A stretch of DNA of 64,000 nt from CBDATW01 sp965214965 (lineage in GTDB: Bacteria; Bacillota_I; Bacilli_A; CBDATW01): NCBI GenBank assembly GCA_965214965.1, contig OZ244030.1, forward strand, positions 186,001 through 250,000. The letters are read 5' to 3'. The notes under the pieces were generated by a model. That model was not told the DNA's origin and ran no database searches. It saw only the letters and a list, made by a program, of their open reading frames with translations. The position numbers were made by a program, and so were the translations under genes. Below are positions 8,437 to 18,899 of the stretch, one piece after another; positions within the stretch are counted from its first letter, which is position 1; each line of letters starts with the position of its first letter.

Positions 8437-9963
8437 ATGAAAACAATATTAGTAGTAGATTATGGATCCCAATTTGCGCAAATAATAGCTAGAAAAATTA
8501 GAGAACAAGGTGTTTATACATATGTTTGCTCGTATAAAAAAATTAAAGAATCATTAAAGAAATTTGATGTAATTGGAATTGTGCTTTCTGGAGGCCCAAA
8601 CTCTGTTTATGAAAAAAATGCTCCAAGTATAGAAAAAGAATTAGTTGATTCATTTGAGTTTCCTATTTTAGGAATTTGCTATGGAGCTCAATTAATAGCT
8701 CACATTAATGGCTTCAAAGTCAAAAAGGCAAAGTTTTCTGAATATGGTAATACTGAAATCAAATTAGAAAATTCTGATCTTTTTAAAAACATTGATCAAA
8801 AAAATACTTGTTATATGTCTCATAATGATAAAATTCTTTCTGTTTCAGGAGATTTTGAAATTATTTCCGCAACATCAACATGTCCAGTTGCAGGTTTTAG
8901 ACATAAAACAAAAGATATTTACGGAATACAGTTTCATGCTGAAGTAGAACACACACCTTTTGGTAAAGAACTATTGAAAAATTTTGTTTTTAATATTTGT
9001 AAAGCAAAAATTAATTGATCAAATGAAATGTGAATTGAAAATAAAATTAAAAAAATAAAAGAAACTATAGGAGAAAATAAAGCTATATGTGCTTTGTCAG
9101 GAGGAGTTGATTCCTCTGTTGCTGCAACACTTGTACAAAAAGCCATTGGAAATAAATTATACTGTATCTATGTTGACTCAGGTTTGATGAGAAAATATGA
9201 AACAGAAAATGTTATTAAAATTTTTAAAGAAGATAGAGATTTTAACTTAATTGTAGTTGATGCAAAAAAACGTTTTATTTCCAAACTTACTGGAGTTAGC
9301 GACCCTGAAACCAAAAGAAAGATCATTGGAGAAGAATTCATTAGAATATTTGAAGAAGAAGCTGCCAAAATTAAGGATGCAAATTTCTTGGTTCAAGGTA
9401 CAATTTATTCTGATGTAGTAGAATCTGGTACTGATACATCAGCAACAATTAAATCACATCATAATGTCGGAGGTTTGCCAAAAGATATTAAATTTACAAT
9501 TATTGAACCAATTAAAGATTTATTCAAAGATGAAGTAAGAAAAGTTGGTTTAGAACTACAAATACCAAAAAGATTAGTATTTAGACAACCTTTTCCAGGT
9601 CCGGGATTAGCTATTAGAATTTTAGGAGAAATTACTGAGGAAAAAATCAGAAAAGTTAGAGAAGCAGATTGAATTTTAAGAGATGAATTTGCAAAAGCAG
9701 GTTTAGATAAAACTGTTTGACAATATTTTGCAATATTGCCAAATGTTTCTTCAATTGGTGTGATGGGTGATTCAAGAACATATATGGATGCTATTGCATT
9801 AAGAGCAGTTAATTCTGTAGACGGCATGACAGCATCTACTGCAGAAATACCTCATGAAATATTGCAAAAAATATCTACAAGAATAGTAAATGAAGTTGCA
9901 GGTGTTAACAGAGTACTGTATGATATCACAACTAAGCCACCGGCTTCTATTGAATGAGAGTAA
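8437..9963 (+). CDS. guaA: GMP synthase (glutamine-hydrolysing)
   Basis: 508 aa with TGA(Trp) at five or more positions. It converts XMP, ATP and glutamine to GMP. The N-terminal class I glutamine amidotransferase has the nucleophile Cys81 in LGICYGAQ and the His/Glu pair in FHAEVEHT; the ATP-pyrophosphatase domain carries the PP-loop LSGGVDSSVAA (about 220-230); the C-terminal dimerisation domain ends in the conserved KPPASIEWE. It starts 6 bases after guaB. With gmk further on, the route IMP to GDP is encoded in this window. Confidence 0.97.
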
Positions 9964-10013
9964 TCAAAAATATAAAAATACTTCTTCATACTATTTACCC
10001 ACAAATATTAATA

Positions 10014-10151
10014 TTGAACCAAAAAGTGTTTTTTGATATAATTCTAACTGACTTACTATGGGATACCCAACGGGGTAAAGGTTAGGGGTCATATCGATAT
10101 ACCTAAAATTAAAAAAAATAATAAAAACTAAAAAAATATGGAGATAAAAAA
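10014..10151 (+). promoter_or_regulatory. tuf promoter and structured 5' leader
   Basis: The -35 TTGAAC (10014-10019) and -10 TATAAT (10037-10042) are 17 bases apart. The transcript would have a leader of about 100 nt. It can fold: CTAAC (10044-10048) with GTTAG (10081-10085), enclosing CTTAC (10052-10056) with GTAAAG (10075-10080, one bulge) around a GGGATACCC segment, then a further AGG...CCT arm up to about 10103. The AT-rich end carries a GGAG ribosome site 8 bases before the ATG. I do not recognise a known riboswitch class. Confidence 0.65.
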
Positions 10152-11336
10152 ATGGCAAAACAAAATTTTGACAGAAGCAAACCGCACGTTAACGTTGGAA
10201 CAATTGGACACGTTGACCACGGTAAAACTACACTTACAGCAGCCATCGCTACAGTTCTAGCGAAAAAAGGTTTTGCTGAAGCTAAAGATTACGCTGCAAT
10301 TGACGCGGCCCCAGAAGAAAAAGAAAGAGGAATCACAATCAACACAGCACACATCGAGTATGAAACAGAAGCAAGACACTATGCTCATGTTGATTGCCCA
10401 GGACATGCTGACTACGTTAAAAATATGATTACAGGTGCTGCTCAAATGGACGGTGGTATTCTAGTTGTTGCTGCAACAGATGGACCAATGCCCCAAACAA
10501 GAGAACACATTCTACTTTCAAGACAAGTTGGACTAGAAAGAATCGTTGTTTTCCTAAACAAATGTGATATGGTTGATGATGAAGAACTTCTAGAACTAGT
10601 TGAAATGGATGTTAGAGATCTTCTATCATCATATGAATTCGATGGAGATAATGCGCCAATTATTAAAGGATCAGCTCTTAAAGCTCTTGAAGGTGATGCA
10701 AAATGAGAAGAAAAAATCATTGAACTAATGGATGCTGTTGACAACTACATCCCAACACCAACTAGACCAGTTGACCAAGACTTCCTAATGCCAGTTGAAG
10801 ATGTATTTTCAATTACTGGACGTGGAACTGTTGCAACAGGTAGAGTTGAAAGAGGGAAAATTAAAGTTAACGATGAAGTTGAAATCGTTGGTATTAAAGA
10901 TACAAGAAAAGTTGTTGTTACAGGACTTGAAATGTTTAGAAAAATTCTTGACTTTGCTGAAGCTGGAGAAAACGTTGGAGCACTACTTAGAGGTGTTGAA
11001 AGAGACGCAATCGAAAGAGGACAAATCCTATGTAAACCAGGATCAGTTAACCCACACACAAAAATGAAAGCACAAGTATATGCACTCACAAAAGAAGAAG
11101 GTGGAAGACACAAACCATTCTTTGCAAACTACCGCCCACAATTCTACTTTAGAACTACAGATGTTACAGGTTCAATCGAACTTACAGCAGGAACAGAAAT
11201 GGTTATGCCAGGCGATAACACAGAACTTATTATTAACCTAATTGCCCCAATTGCTGTTGAAGTTGGAACAAAATTCTCAATTAGAGAAGGTGGAAGAACT
11301 GTTGGTGCCGGAAACGTTATCGAAATTATCGAATAA
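10152..11336 (+). CDS. tuf: Elongation factor Tu
   Basis: 394 aa, the standard length; one TGA(Trp) at 10704. EF-Tu carries aminoacyl-tRNA to the ribosome as a GTP complex. G1 GHVDHGKT is at residues 19-26, G3 DCPGHADY and G4 NKCD are clear, and domains 2 and 3 are complete (FSITGRGTVATGRVERG, YRPQFYFRTTDVTG). Codon use is clearly more C-ended than surrounding genes, typical of the most highly expressed genes. It is monocistronic, with a strong promoter of its own and an imperfect hairpin (AAAAAAGACT...AGTAGTTTTTT, 11353-11379) at its end. Confidence 0.99.
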
Positions 11337-11377
11337 TATTCCTTACTATAATAAAAAAGACTGCATTTAGTAGTTTT

Positions 11378-11710
11378 TTATTTTCATTTAATTGTAACAA
11401 TAGCTTTTATAAATTCCAAAGATTTAATAATTGAAGTAATATAAATTTCTTTAGTTATATTGCCATTATAAATTTCAATTTTTGCTTTTAAACCCTCGTT
11501 ATATACTCCGTATTCAATAACTTTATCAATTCATTTTTTAAATTCAAACGGAACATAATTAGTATCATTATTTCAGTTAAAGCCAAAAATAATTTCATCA
11601 CTTGATTTCATTTCGGTTTGTATTTTTTTAAAGTCTTTTTCTATTTTAGAACTCGTAATAACTTCAAAACCGTTTTGGACACCTTGGCCAAATCAATATT
11701 TTTTAATCAT
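11378..11710 (-). CDS. Hypothetical protein, 110 aa
   Basis: An open frame read on the minus strand with TGA as Trp, starting MIKKYWFGQGVQNGF and ending AIVTIKWK. GAGG lies 6 bases before the ATG, and the start overlaps the end of the gene at 11703-12164 by 8 bases, so the two are translationally coupled. It has no signal peptide or membrane segment and looks like a soluble alpha/beta protein with several aromatic residues. I do not recognise a family. The link to a flavodoxin-like reductase suggests an accessory or redox role, but that is only context. Confidence 0.75.
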
Positions 11711-12164
11711 TATTTACCTCTTTTTCAAATTCTCAATGTTTGAATCACACTTTTCTTGCTTCATCAATATTTTTAGGAATACATCCATAATAAATTTCTC
11801 ATGCTGGCTTATTTAAAAATTCATCAATTCATTTATTCATATTTTGAATTCCAGTAATAGTTTTTGAATTGTATCGATATTCTTGTCCACCCGCCATAAC
11901 AACTACCTTGATCTTTTTATTTTTAAAAATTTGTTTGTGTTTGGCTATATCTTCAAACCATTTAACAAAATTTCAAGGCGGATTATATCATCAAAGCGGG
12001 AAAAGAAATATTAGTTCATTTTCTGTTTTTATTTCTTCAACTTCTTTTTTAATATCAAAGTTTTCATCTTGATAAATTTTAATAATGTTTTCATTAAAAT
12101 TATTTAGCCATTCTTTACAAAATAATGACGATTTAAAATATGGGTGAAATATTCTTATTTGCAT
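11703..12164 (-). CDS. Flavodoxin-like NAD(P)H oxidoreductase
   Basis: 153 aa on the minus strand with several TGA(Trp) codons. The segment LIFLFPLWWYNPPWNFVKWFED (positions about 50-71; shown here as a description of the P-x-W-W-Y-x-x-P-x-x-K-W-x-D pattern) is the hallmark of the KefF/MdaB/NQO1-like flavodoxin_2 family of FMN-dependent quinone or azo reductases; MAGGQEYRY and the end of the domain follow. The family is often about 180-200 aa, so this is a short member with an abbreviated N-terminal strand-loop (IRIFHPYFKSS). A strong GGAGG Shine-Dalgarno lies 6 bases before the start. Substrate unknown. Confidence 0.75.
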
Positions 12165-12199
12165 ATTTATGCCTCCTTTTTTATTATAAACAATTTTGA

Positions 12200-12205
12200 T
12201 ATAAT
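12200..12205 (+). promoter_or_regulatory. -10 box (TATAAT) of pheS
   Basis: TATAAT 20 bases before the pheS ATG, with AAGAGG as ribosome site in between. It lies in the 61-base divergent gap with the minus-strand reductase. Confidence 0.65.
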
Positions 12206-12225
12206 ATATTCATTAAGAGGTAAAA

Positions 12226-13251
12226 ATGGCAAATGTAATCAAAGATATTTCTTCAGAATTAGCAACTGTTTCAACCGCAGAAGCTTTAGAAGAAATTAGA
12301 ATAAAATACTTCGGCAAAAAAGGTATTATAAGTTTGCTTGCGGCTGAAATTAAAAATAAAAAAGTTGAAGAAAAAGCAGAATATGGTCAAAAAGTAAATG
12401 AAATTAAAGCAGAAGCATCAAAGATTTTTAGTGAATGTTTAGAGAAGATTGAAACCAGTGCGATGCTTTCTAAAATGTCTAGAAACAAAATTGATATCAC
12501 ACAACCAACAGGTGCAGACTCATTTGGAACACTACATCCATTAACACAAGTGGTAAATAAAATAGTGTCACTTTTAACACCGCTAGGTTTTATTGTTGCT
12601 ACTGGAGAAGAAATTGTTTCAGATGAATACAACTTTGAAAAATTAAATTTAGATAAAAACCATCCTGCTCGTGACATGCAAGATACATTTTACTTCAACA
12701 CTGACACTCTTTTAAGAACTCATACTTCATCTGTTCAAATTAAGATTATGGAATCACAAAAAGAATTTCCGATAAAAATTATTTGCCCAGGTAAAGTTTA
12801 TAGAAGAGATGATGACGACGCTACACACTCACATCAATTTATGCAAATAGAAGGCCTATTTATAGATAAAGAAGTTTCTATGGCTGATTTAAAAGCTACT
12901 CTATCCCATTTATTAAAAGGAATTTTTGGTGATAAAGTTGAAACAAGATTTAGACCATCATATTTCCCATTTACTGAACCATCAGTAGAAGTAGATATTT
13001 CTTGCTTTGCATGTAAAAATGCACAAAAATGTGTAATTTGTAAAAAAACTGGATGAATTGAAGTTTTAGGAGCTGGTATGACTCACCCACAAGTTTTAGA
13101 AAACTCAGGAATAGACTCTAAAAAATACCAAGGATTTGCTTTTGGTCTTGGTGTAGAAAGAATTGCTATGCTGAAGTTTGGTATAAAAGACATTAGAGAT
13201 TTTTATAGAAACGATCTAAGATTTAACAAACAATTCAGAAAGGAGTTTTAA
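12226..13251 (+). CDS. pheS: Phenylalanyl-tRNA synthetase alpha subunit
   Basis: 341 aa, a normal length; TGA(Trp) read at 13054. It carries the class II catalytic core that charges tRNA-Phe. Class II motif 2 (KVYRRDDDDATHSHQF) and motif 3 (FGLGVERIAML) are visible, with HPARDMQDTFY and the TDTLLRTHTSSVQ segment before motif 2. The N-terminal about 85 residues form the coiled-coil arm. pheT follows after 1 base; the pheS 3' end GAAAGGAG is the pheT Shine-Dalgarno. Confidence 0.97.
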
Positions 13252-13252
13252 T

Positions 13253-15610
13253 ATGTTATTTACATTAAATTGAATCAACCAGTATGTTGATCTAAAAGAT
13301 AAAACTCCTGAAGAAATCAACGTAGCTTTAAATAACTTAGGCCTAGAAACAGAAGGTTACAAACCACTATGTTATGCACAAGGTTTGGTTTCAGGTAAAG
13401 TTGTTAAAAAAGAAAAACATCCAGATGCTGATAAGTTAAGTGTTTGCCAAGTAGATATTGGCAAAGAAGTCACACAAATTGTTTGTGGTGCTAAAAACTT
13501 TAAAGAAGAAGAATATGTAATTGTTTCATTGCCAGGAGCAGTGCTACCAGGCAACTTTAAAATTAAAGCTTCAGAAATTAGAGGTCAAAAATCTAACGGC
13601 ATGATGTGTTCTCTAAAAGAAATTGGTTACCCTAAAGACTTACTAACTAAAGAACAAGCCACTGGAATATTTAGGCAAGAAAAAGAAATAGAGCTTGGTA
13701 GAGAAGATGTGCTTTCAATTCTTGGTTTAGATGATGTAATTTTTGAAATAAACGTTACTCCTAACAGAGGGGATTGATTGTCTGTATATGAAATTGCTAA
13801 AGAACTAGCAGTGTACTTTGAAAAAAATCTAAAAGAATTAGAAACATCAAAAATTGAATATAAACAAGTAGATAATTCCATTGAAAATAATGCAGCACTT
13901 GGCTTTTCATTAACAAAAATATCAAATATCAAAAATTCAGAATCAAATTCAAAATTTGGACAACTACTTTCGACATCAGGGGTTTCTCTGGTATCTACAG
14001 TTGTTGATATTTATAACTATGTAGCAAAAGAAATGGGACAACCTATTCACTTATACGATTATTCAAAAATTAAAGGTCAAATTAAAGTTAGAAAAGGTCT
14101 TGAAGGATCTTTTGTCGCAATTGGTGGTCAAGAACTAAAAGTTACTAAAGATGATTTGGTTATTGTTGATGATAACGGAATAATTGGCCTTGCTGGAGTG
14201 ATTGGTTCGGAATCAACAAAGATAGATTTAAACACAACAGAAGCAATTATGGAAGTTGCTTGTTTTGATGGTCCAACAGTCAGAAGAACATCACAAAGAA
14301 CTTTAATGCACACAGATGCATCAAATAGATACACAAAACAAACAAGCCCAGACAACATTAAAAAAACTATTGAAAGAATTAAGTTTGTTTTTGAAAAAGA
14401 ATTAAATGCAAAATTTGATATTACCGAACTTTCTGGTCAAAGTGATATTGCAAAAACTAAAATTAATTTTAGCTATGATTCTATTATGAAATATCTTGGT
14501 TTTGAAATTTCAAAAGAAAAAGTTTTAAAAATATTTAATAAACTAGGATTTGATTACAAAGGAAATATTGTTGAAGTCCCTGCGTATAGAATTGATATTA
14601 CAATTGAAGCTGATCTAATTGAAGAACTAGCAAGAATAAATGGCTACGATAACATTATAGAAAAATTTGGTGAATTCAAGCCCACAATTATATCAAATGA
14701 TTCTTCATATGATTTTGTTGCAAATGTGAAAAAATTACTTGCTGCAAAAAATAATCATGAGGTTATCACGTATTCACTGACAAGTAAAGATCAAGCACAA
14801 GATTTTAAGATTTCTAAATCCACAAAATATGCAACACTTTCAAAACCGCTTTCGGAAGAAAGATCCACAATGAGAAGATCTTTAATTCCTAGTATGTTAG
14901 AAGTAATAAAATGAAATAGTGACCGCGGAGTAAAAGATATTAATATTTTTGAAGTTTCAAAAATTTATAATCTGGAAAAATCATTTACAGAATTAGGTAT
15001 AATGCAATCGGGTAATGTAATAAATGATCCGCTTTATGATATTGTTGTGCCAGCATCATTTATCACAATTAAAAAGCAATTTGAATCATTAATGAGCGAT
15101 TTAGGAATTTTTAATAGAAGATATCAAATAAAACCAATGAAAGAAAACAAATTCTTTAACCACTTTAATGCTTGTGAAATTTACATGGGAAAAGATTTAA
15201 TCGCAAGAATTGGTCAAATTCATCCAATGATCATTAAAAAACAAAAAACAGCTGATGTATATTTAGCACAAATTAAACTTGATGTAATTATGTTGCAAAT
15301 AGTTTCAGATGTTAAAGTCAAAGAAGTTTCAATATACCCAAACGTTTCGCAAGACTACACAATTGATGTGGCAAGAGATTTAGAAGTCGCAAAATTATTA
15401 ATGATTGCTAGAAAATCTTCAAAACTAATTTCAGACATTGCCGTAACATCAATATATACTGGAGATAAAATTGATGAATCAAAAAAAGCCGTGACTTTAA
15501 AGATTAATTACAATAATCCAAAAGATACAATAAAAGATTCTGAAATAAAAGAATTCAGAAAATCATTTATAGACCTTTGTACCAAAGAAGGTTTCAAGTT
15601 TAGAGGATAA
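13253..15610 (+). CDS. pheT: Phenylalanyl-tRNA synthetase beta subunit
   Basis: 785 aa, near the usual about 800. It starts MLFTLNWINQYVDLKD and carries a tRNA-binding EMAP/OB domain (about 45-155, HPDADKLSVCQVDIG, GVMCSL-type MMCSLKEIG), the B3/B4 editing module (about 200-400), B5 and the class II-like core, and an anticodon-binding ferredoxin domain at the end (SIYPNVSQDYTIDV). In the editing module the normally conserved R(F/Y)E(R/K)G(V/I)DP stretch reads RYTKQTSPD. Several TGA(Trp) codons are read. metG starts 1 base after its stop. Confidence 0.96.
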
Positions 15611-15611
15611 T

Positions 15612-17156
15612 ATGAATAAAAAATTTTATATAACTACACCAATTTATTATCCAACAGGAGATCTACATATCGGGCATGCATATACATCAACATTAGCCGA
15701 TGCATTAGCTAGATATAAAAAAGCACAAGGTTATGATGTGTATTTTCTAACTGGCTCAGATGAACATGGCCAAAAAATTCAAGAGAAAGCAAAAGCGGAA
15801 GGAATTTCTGAAATGGATTTTCTTGAAGATAAAGTTGCAAGTTTTAAAAATCTCTGATCAATGCTACACATTAATTATGATCAGTTCATTAGAACAACAG
15901 ATCCGGCACATAAATCAACTGTTCAAAAAATATTTTCACAGTTAGTTAAATCAGGTGAGGCTTATAAAGGGTATTACACAGGTAAATATTGTGCTCCTTG
16001 TGAATCAAATTGACAACTATCTCAAATTGAAAAAGTAGAAGGAATATATGTTTGCTCTGATTGCAAAAGACCTTTAAAAGATGTCGAAGAAGAATCATAT
16101 TTTTTAAAATTATCTGATAAATCTGACTTTATTAAAGAACTTTATAAAAAAGATTTTTTGATTCCTAAAAAAAATAAAACAGAATTGTTATCTAAATTTA
16201 TTGATCCAGGATTAAAAGATCTTTCTATTTCTAGGACCACATTTAATTGAGGTGTTAAAGTAAAAGAAGACCCTAACCATGTTATTTATGTTTGAATAGA
16301 TGCACTTTCTAACTATATAACAGCACTTGGTTATGGTTCTGATAATACTAAACTATTTGATAAATACTGAAGTGATGATACTGAAATTTTACACCTTGTA
16401 GGTAAAGAAATCATCAGGTTTCATGCAATTTACTGACCAGTTATATTAAAAAACTTAAATATTATGAAAAATAACATTACAGTTATGGGCCATGGATGAA
16501 TTACATCAGAGGGAACTAAAATGTCTAAGTCACTTGGCAATGTTGTTAATCCAATAGAATTAATTAATAAATATGGAGCAGAACATGTTAGGTATTATCT
16601 TGCAAAAGAAATTTCTACTACAAATGATGGAGACTTTTCCCAAGAAAGATTTTTGCAAACATACAATACAGATTTAGCTAATAAATACGGAAACTTAGTT
16701 TCAAGAACACATTCGATGATAGATAAGTATTTTGGAGGTATTATTCCAAATAATCAAGAAACAAAAAATATGTTTGATATAAAAATTAAACAAGATATTT
16801 CACATTTTTATCAACAGTACACTTTATCAATGGATAAATACCAAGTTTCAATAGCTTTAAAATCAGCAATTGCATTAGCAGATTCTGCTAATCAATATAT
16901 TTCTGATACTGAACCTTGAAATTTAGCCAAAGAAGGTAAAAAAATTGAATTATCCTCAGTTATTAATAATGTAGTTAAGGCAATAGAGGTTGTTTCATTT
17001 ATGTTGGAACCAGTCCTTAATGTGACCGCTCCCAAAACCTTCAAACAATATGGAATTGCTAAACCAACACTTGCAAATATTTTAGATTTTAATAAAAATA
17101 ACGGTGTTAAAATTAGTAAAAAAATTAACCTTTTTCCAAGATTAAAAAAAGAATAA
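15612..17156 (+). CDS. metG: Methionyl-tRNA synthetase
   Basis: 514 aa, the short form without the C-terminal dimerisation/tRNA-binding domain. HIGH motif is GDLHIGHAY, KMSKS is TKMSKSLGN, and the zinc knuckle has CAPCE and CSDCK. It contains many TGA(Trp) codons. It charges initiator and elongator tRNA-Met. It is the last gene of the pheST-metG operon; the rpmF promoter begins directly after its stop. Confidence 0.97.
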
Positions 17157-17185
17157 TTGACTTTAATAAGCAAATAATTTATAAT
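17157..17185 (+). promoter_or_regulatory. rpmF promoter
   Basis: TTGACT (17157-17162) and TATAAT (17180-17185) with a 17-base spacer, starting at the base after the metG stop codon. AAAGGAGG follows as the ribosome site. Confidence 0.75.
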
Positions 17186-17219
17186 TATTTAGCACTAAAA
17201 ACTAAAGGAGGATTGTGGC

Positions 17220-17387
17220 ATGGCAGTACCAAAGCGTAGGGTATCTACAACGAGAAAAAAGAAAAGAAGAACACATTTTAAATTAGAAGCTCCAACAATT
17301 ATCATCTGCAAGCAATGTGGTGAACCAAATAAACCACACACAATTTGTAAAGACTGTGGAACTTACGATGGTAAAAAGTATCTTTAG
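17220..17387 (+). CDS. rpmF: 50S ribosomal protein L32
   Basis: 55 aa, MAVPKRRVSTTRKKKRRTHF at the start, the typical L32 N-terminus. Two pairs of cysteines, CKQC (30-33) and CKDC (43-46), form the zinc ribbon. A strong AAAGGAGG lies 7 bases upstream. It is a single-gene unit between its own promoter and a terminator. Confidence 0.97.
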   Translation: MAVPKRRVSTTRKKKRRTHFKLEAPTIIICKQCGEPNKPHTICKDCGTYDGKKYL

Positions 17388-17408
17388 TTTAAAGTTATAA
17401 TTATGACT

Positions 17409-17434
17409 AAAAACAGCATTTTGCTGTTTTTTTT
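17409..17434 (+). terminator. Intrinsic terminator of rpmF
   Basis: AAAAACAGCA, loop TTT, TGCTGTTTTT followed by more T. A perfect stem 21 bases after the stop codon. Confidence 0.85.
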
Positions 17435-17479
17435 GCAAATTTTTATATTAAATCTGTTTTTATAAAATAAAAACAAATA

Positions 17480-17502
17480 AAAGTGGTATAAAGTGGTATA
17501 AT
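17480..17502 (+). promoter_or_regulatory. MraZ-box pair overlapping the dcw promoter
   Basis: AAAGTGG at 17480-17486 and AAAGTGG at 17490-17496 are separated by 3 bases (TAT), and the -10 TATAAT is at 17497-17502, touching the second box. Tandem AAAGTG-type boxes with 3-base spacers are the described binding site of MraZ in Mollicutes. MraZ is the first gene of this operon, so autoregulation is likely. Confidence 0.85.
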
Positions 17503-17531
17503 ATAGCCAAGAAAATATAAGGAGGGCAAAA

Positions 17532-17987
17532 ATGTTCTTTGGTAAATCAAATCACAATATAGACGACAAAGGAAGACTTGCTCTTCCAGCTAAATTTAGA
17601 AAACTAATTACAGGAAAAATCTTTCTTAATGTTGATTTAACAGGTGAATATGTTGAAATCGTAATGAATGATACACATATTAAAAGACAAGAGTTTTTAA
17701 ATTCCTTTGATGAGTTTGATATCGAGGCTAAACAAATTAAAATTTTCTTAAATGCACAAACACACGAAATGAAAATTGATTCAATTGGTAGAATTAACAT
17801 TCCTCACCAAATTGTTACACAACTAAAAATAAATAAAGAAGTTGTAGTTGTAGGAAACGGTGATCGAATTATTGTATGAGAAGCAAATGCTTATAATAAA
17901 AAATTCGAATCTCAAAAATCAAATCTAAACGCTGAAATTATTAAGATAGCTAAAAAACTTTCGGAAAAGAAAAATGCAAACAAGTAA
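17532..17987 (+). CDS. mraZ: Transcriptional regulator MraZ
   Basis: 151 aa with one TGA(Trp) at 17877. It is a DNA-binding ring protein with two SpoVT/AbrB-like repeats: FGKSNHNIDDKGRLALPAKFR (N-terminal repeat, residues 3-23) and HEMKIDSIGRINIPHQI (second repeat, about 77-93). The DKGR and SIGR motifs are the family's DNA-contact loops. AAGGAGG lies 6 bases before the ATG. Its stop lies 11 bases inside rsmH, so the genes overlap by 14 bases. Confidence 0.95.
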
Positions 17988-18897
17988 TAAGCATATTCCT
18001 GTTTTAGCAAATGAATTAATTGAAGCAATTCAAATTAAAAAAGAAATGATAATAGTCGACTGCACACTTGGTCGTGGTGGTCATGCAAAAATTATTCTAG
18101 AACAATTAGATGATAAATCACATTATATTGCTTTTGACCAAGATAGCACTGCAATTGAATATTGTAAAAAGCACTTAGCACAATTTAAAAATAAAACATT
18201 AATTCAAGATAACTTTGAAAACTTAAGTGAATATATTGAAAAACCTGTAGATGCAATCATCATGGATATCGGAGTTTCATCACCACAACTTGATAATCCT
18301 GATAGAGGATTCTCCTATCAACAATGTGGCCCTTTAGACATGAGAATGAACAAAGACCAATCACTTAATGCTAAGAAAATTGTTAATGAATATTCAGAAG
18401 ATGAACTAATTGATATTTTTTATAAATATGGCGAAGAAAAATATTCCAAGTCAATAGCGCGCAAGATTATTCAGAAAAGAGAAGAAGCAGTAATTGAAAC
18501 AACATATCAATTAGTAGATATTATTAAAGAGGCAACACCAGCTATTTACAAAAAAACCAAGCATCCAGCTAAAAAAGTATTTCAAGCATTAAGGATTGAA
18601 GTTAATAATGAACTTAGGATTTTAAGTAAAACATTAGAGCAAGCAATTAAAATTCTAAAACCCAACGGTACACTCGCAGTTATTACATTTCACTCATTAG
18701 AAGATAAAATTGTTAAAAAGTTTTTTGCAAAAATTACGACTCCAACTAAAACTCCAACTGAAATACCAATTATTGATGTTGATGATACAAAATATTTTTT
18801 ACCTTATAAAAAACCAATTAAAGCAAATCAGACAGAATTAAAAGAAAACAGAAGATCAAAAAGCGCTACATTAAGAGTAGTTAGAAAAAAAGGATAA
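17974..18897 (+). CDS. rsmH: 16S rRNA (cytosine-N4)-methyltransferase
   Basis: 307 aa, normal length. It methylates N4 of C1402 in 16S rRNA, using SAM. HIPVLANELIEAI at the N-terminus, the SAM motif IVDCTLGRGGHA (residues about 27-38), IMDIGVSSPQLDNPDRGFSY and VITFHSLEDKIVK are family signatures. It overlaps mraZ by 14 bases and is followed by ftsA after 2 bases. Confidence 0.97.
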   Translation: MQTSNKHIPVLANELIEAIQIKKEMIIVDCTLGRGGHAKIILEQLDDKSHYIAFDQDSTAIEYCKKHLAQFKNKTLIQDNFENLSEYIEKPVDAIIMDIGVSSPQLDNPDRGFSYQQCGPLDMRMNKDQSLNAKKIVNEYSEDELIDIFYKYGEEKYSKSIARKIIQKREEAVIETTYQLVDIIKEATPAIYKKTKHPAKKVFQALRIEVNNELRILSKTLEQAIKILKPNGTLAVITFHSLEDKIVKKFFAKITTPTKTPTEIPIIDVDDTKYFLPYKKPIKANQTELKENRRSKSATLRVVRKKG

Positions 18898-18899
18898 TT

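Noticed and set aside
10014..10151. T-box or known riboswitch in front of tuf.
   Set aside because: No T-box TGGNACC bulge and no match to a known aptamer is visible; kept only as a structured leader of unknown type.
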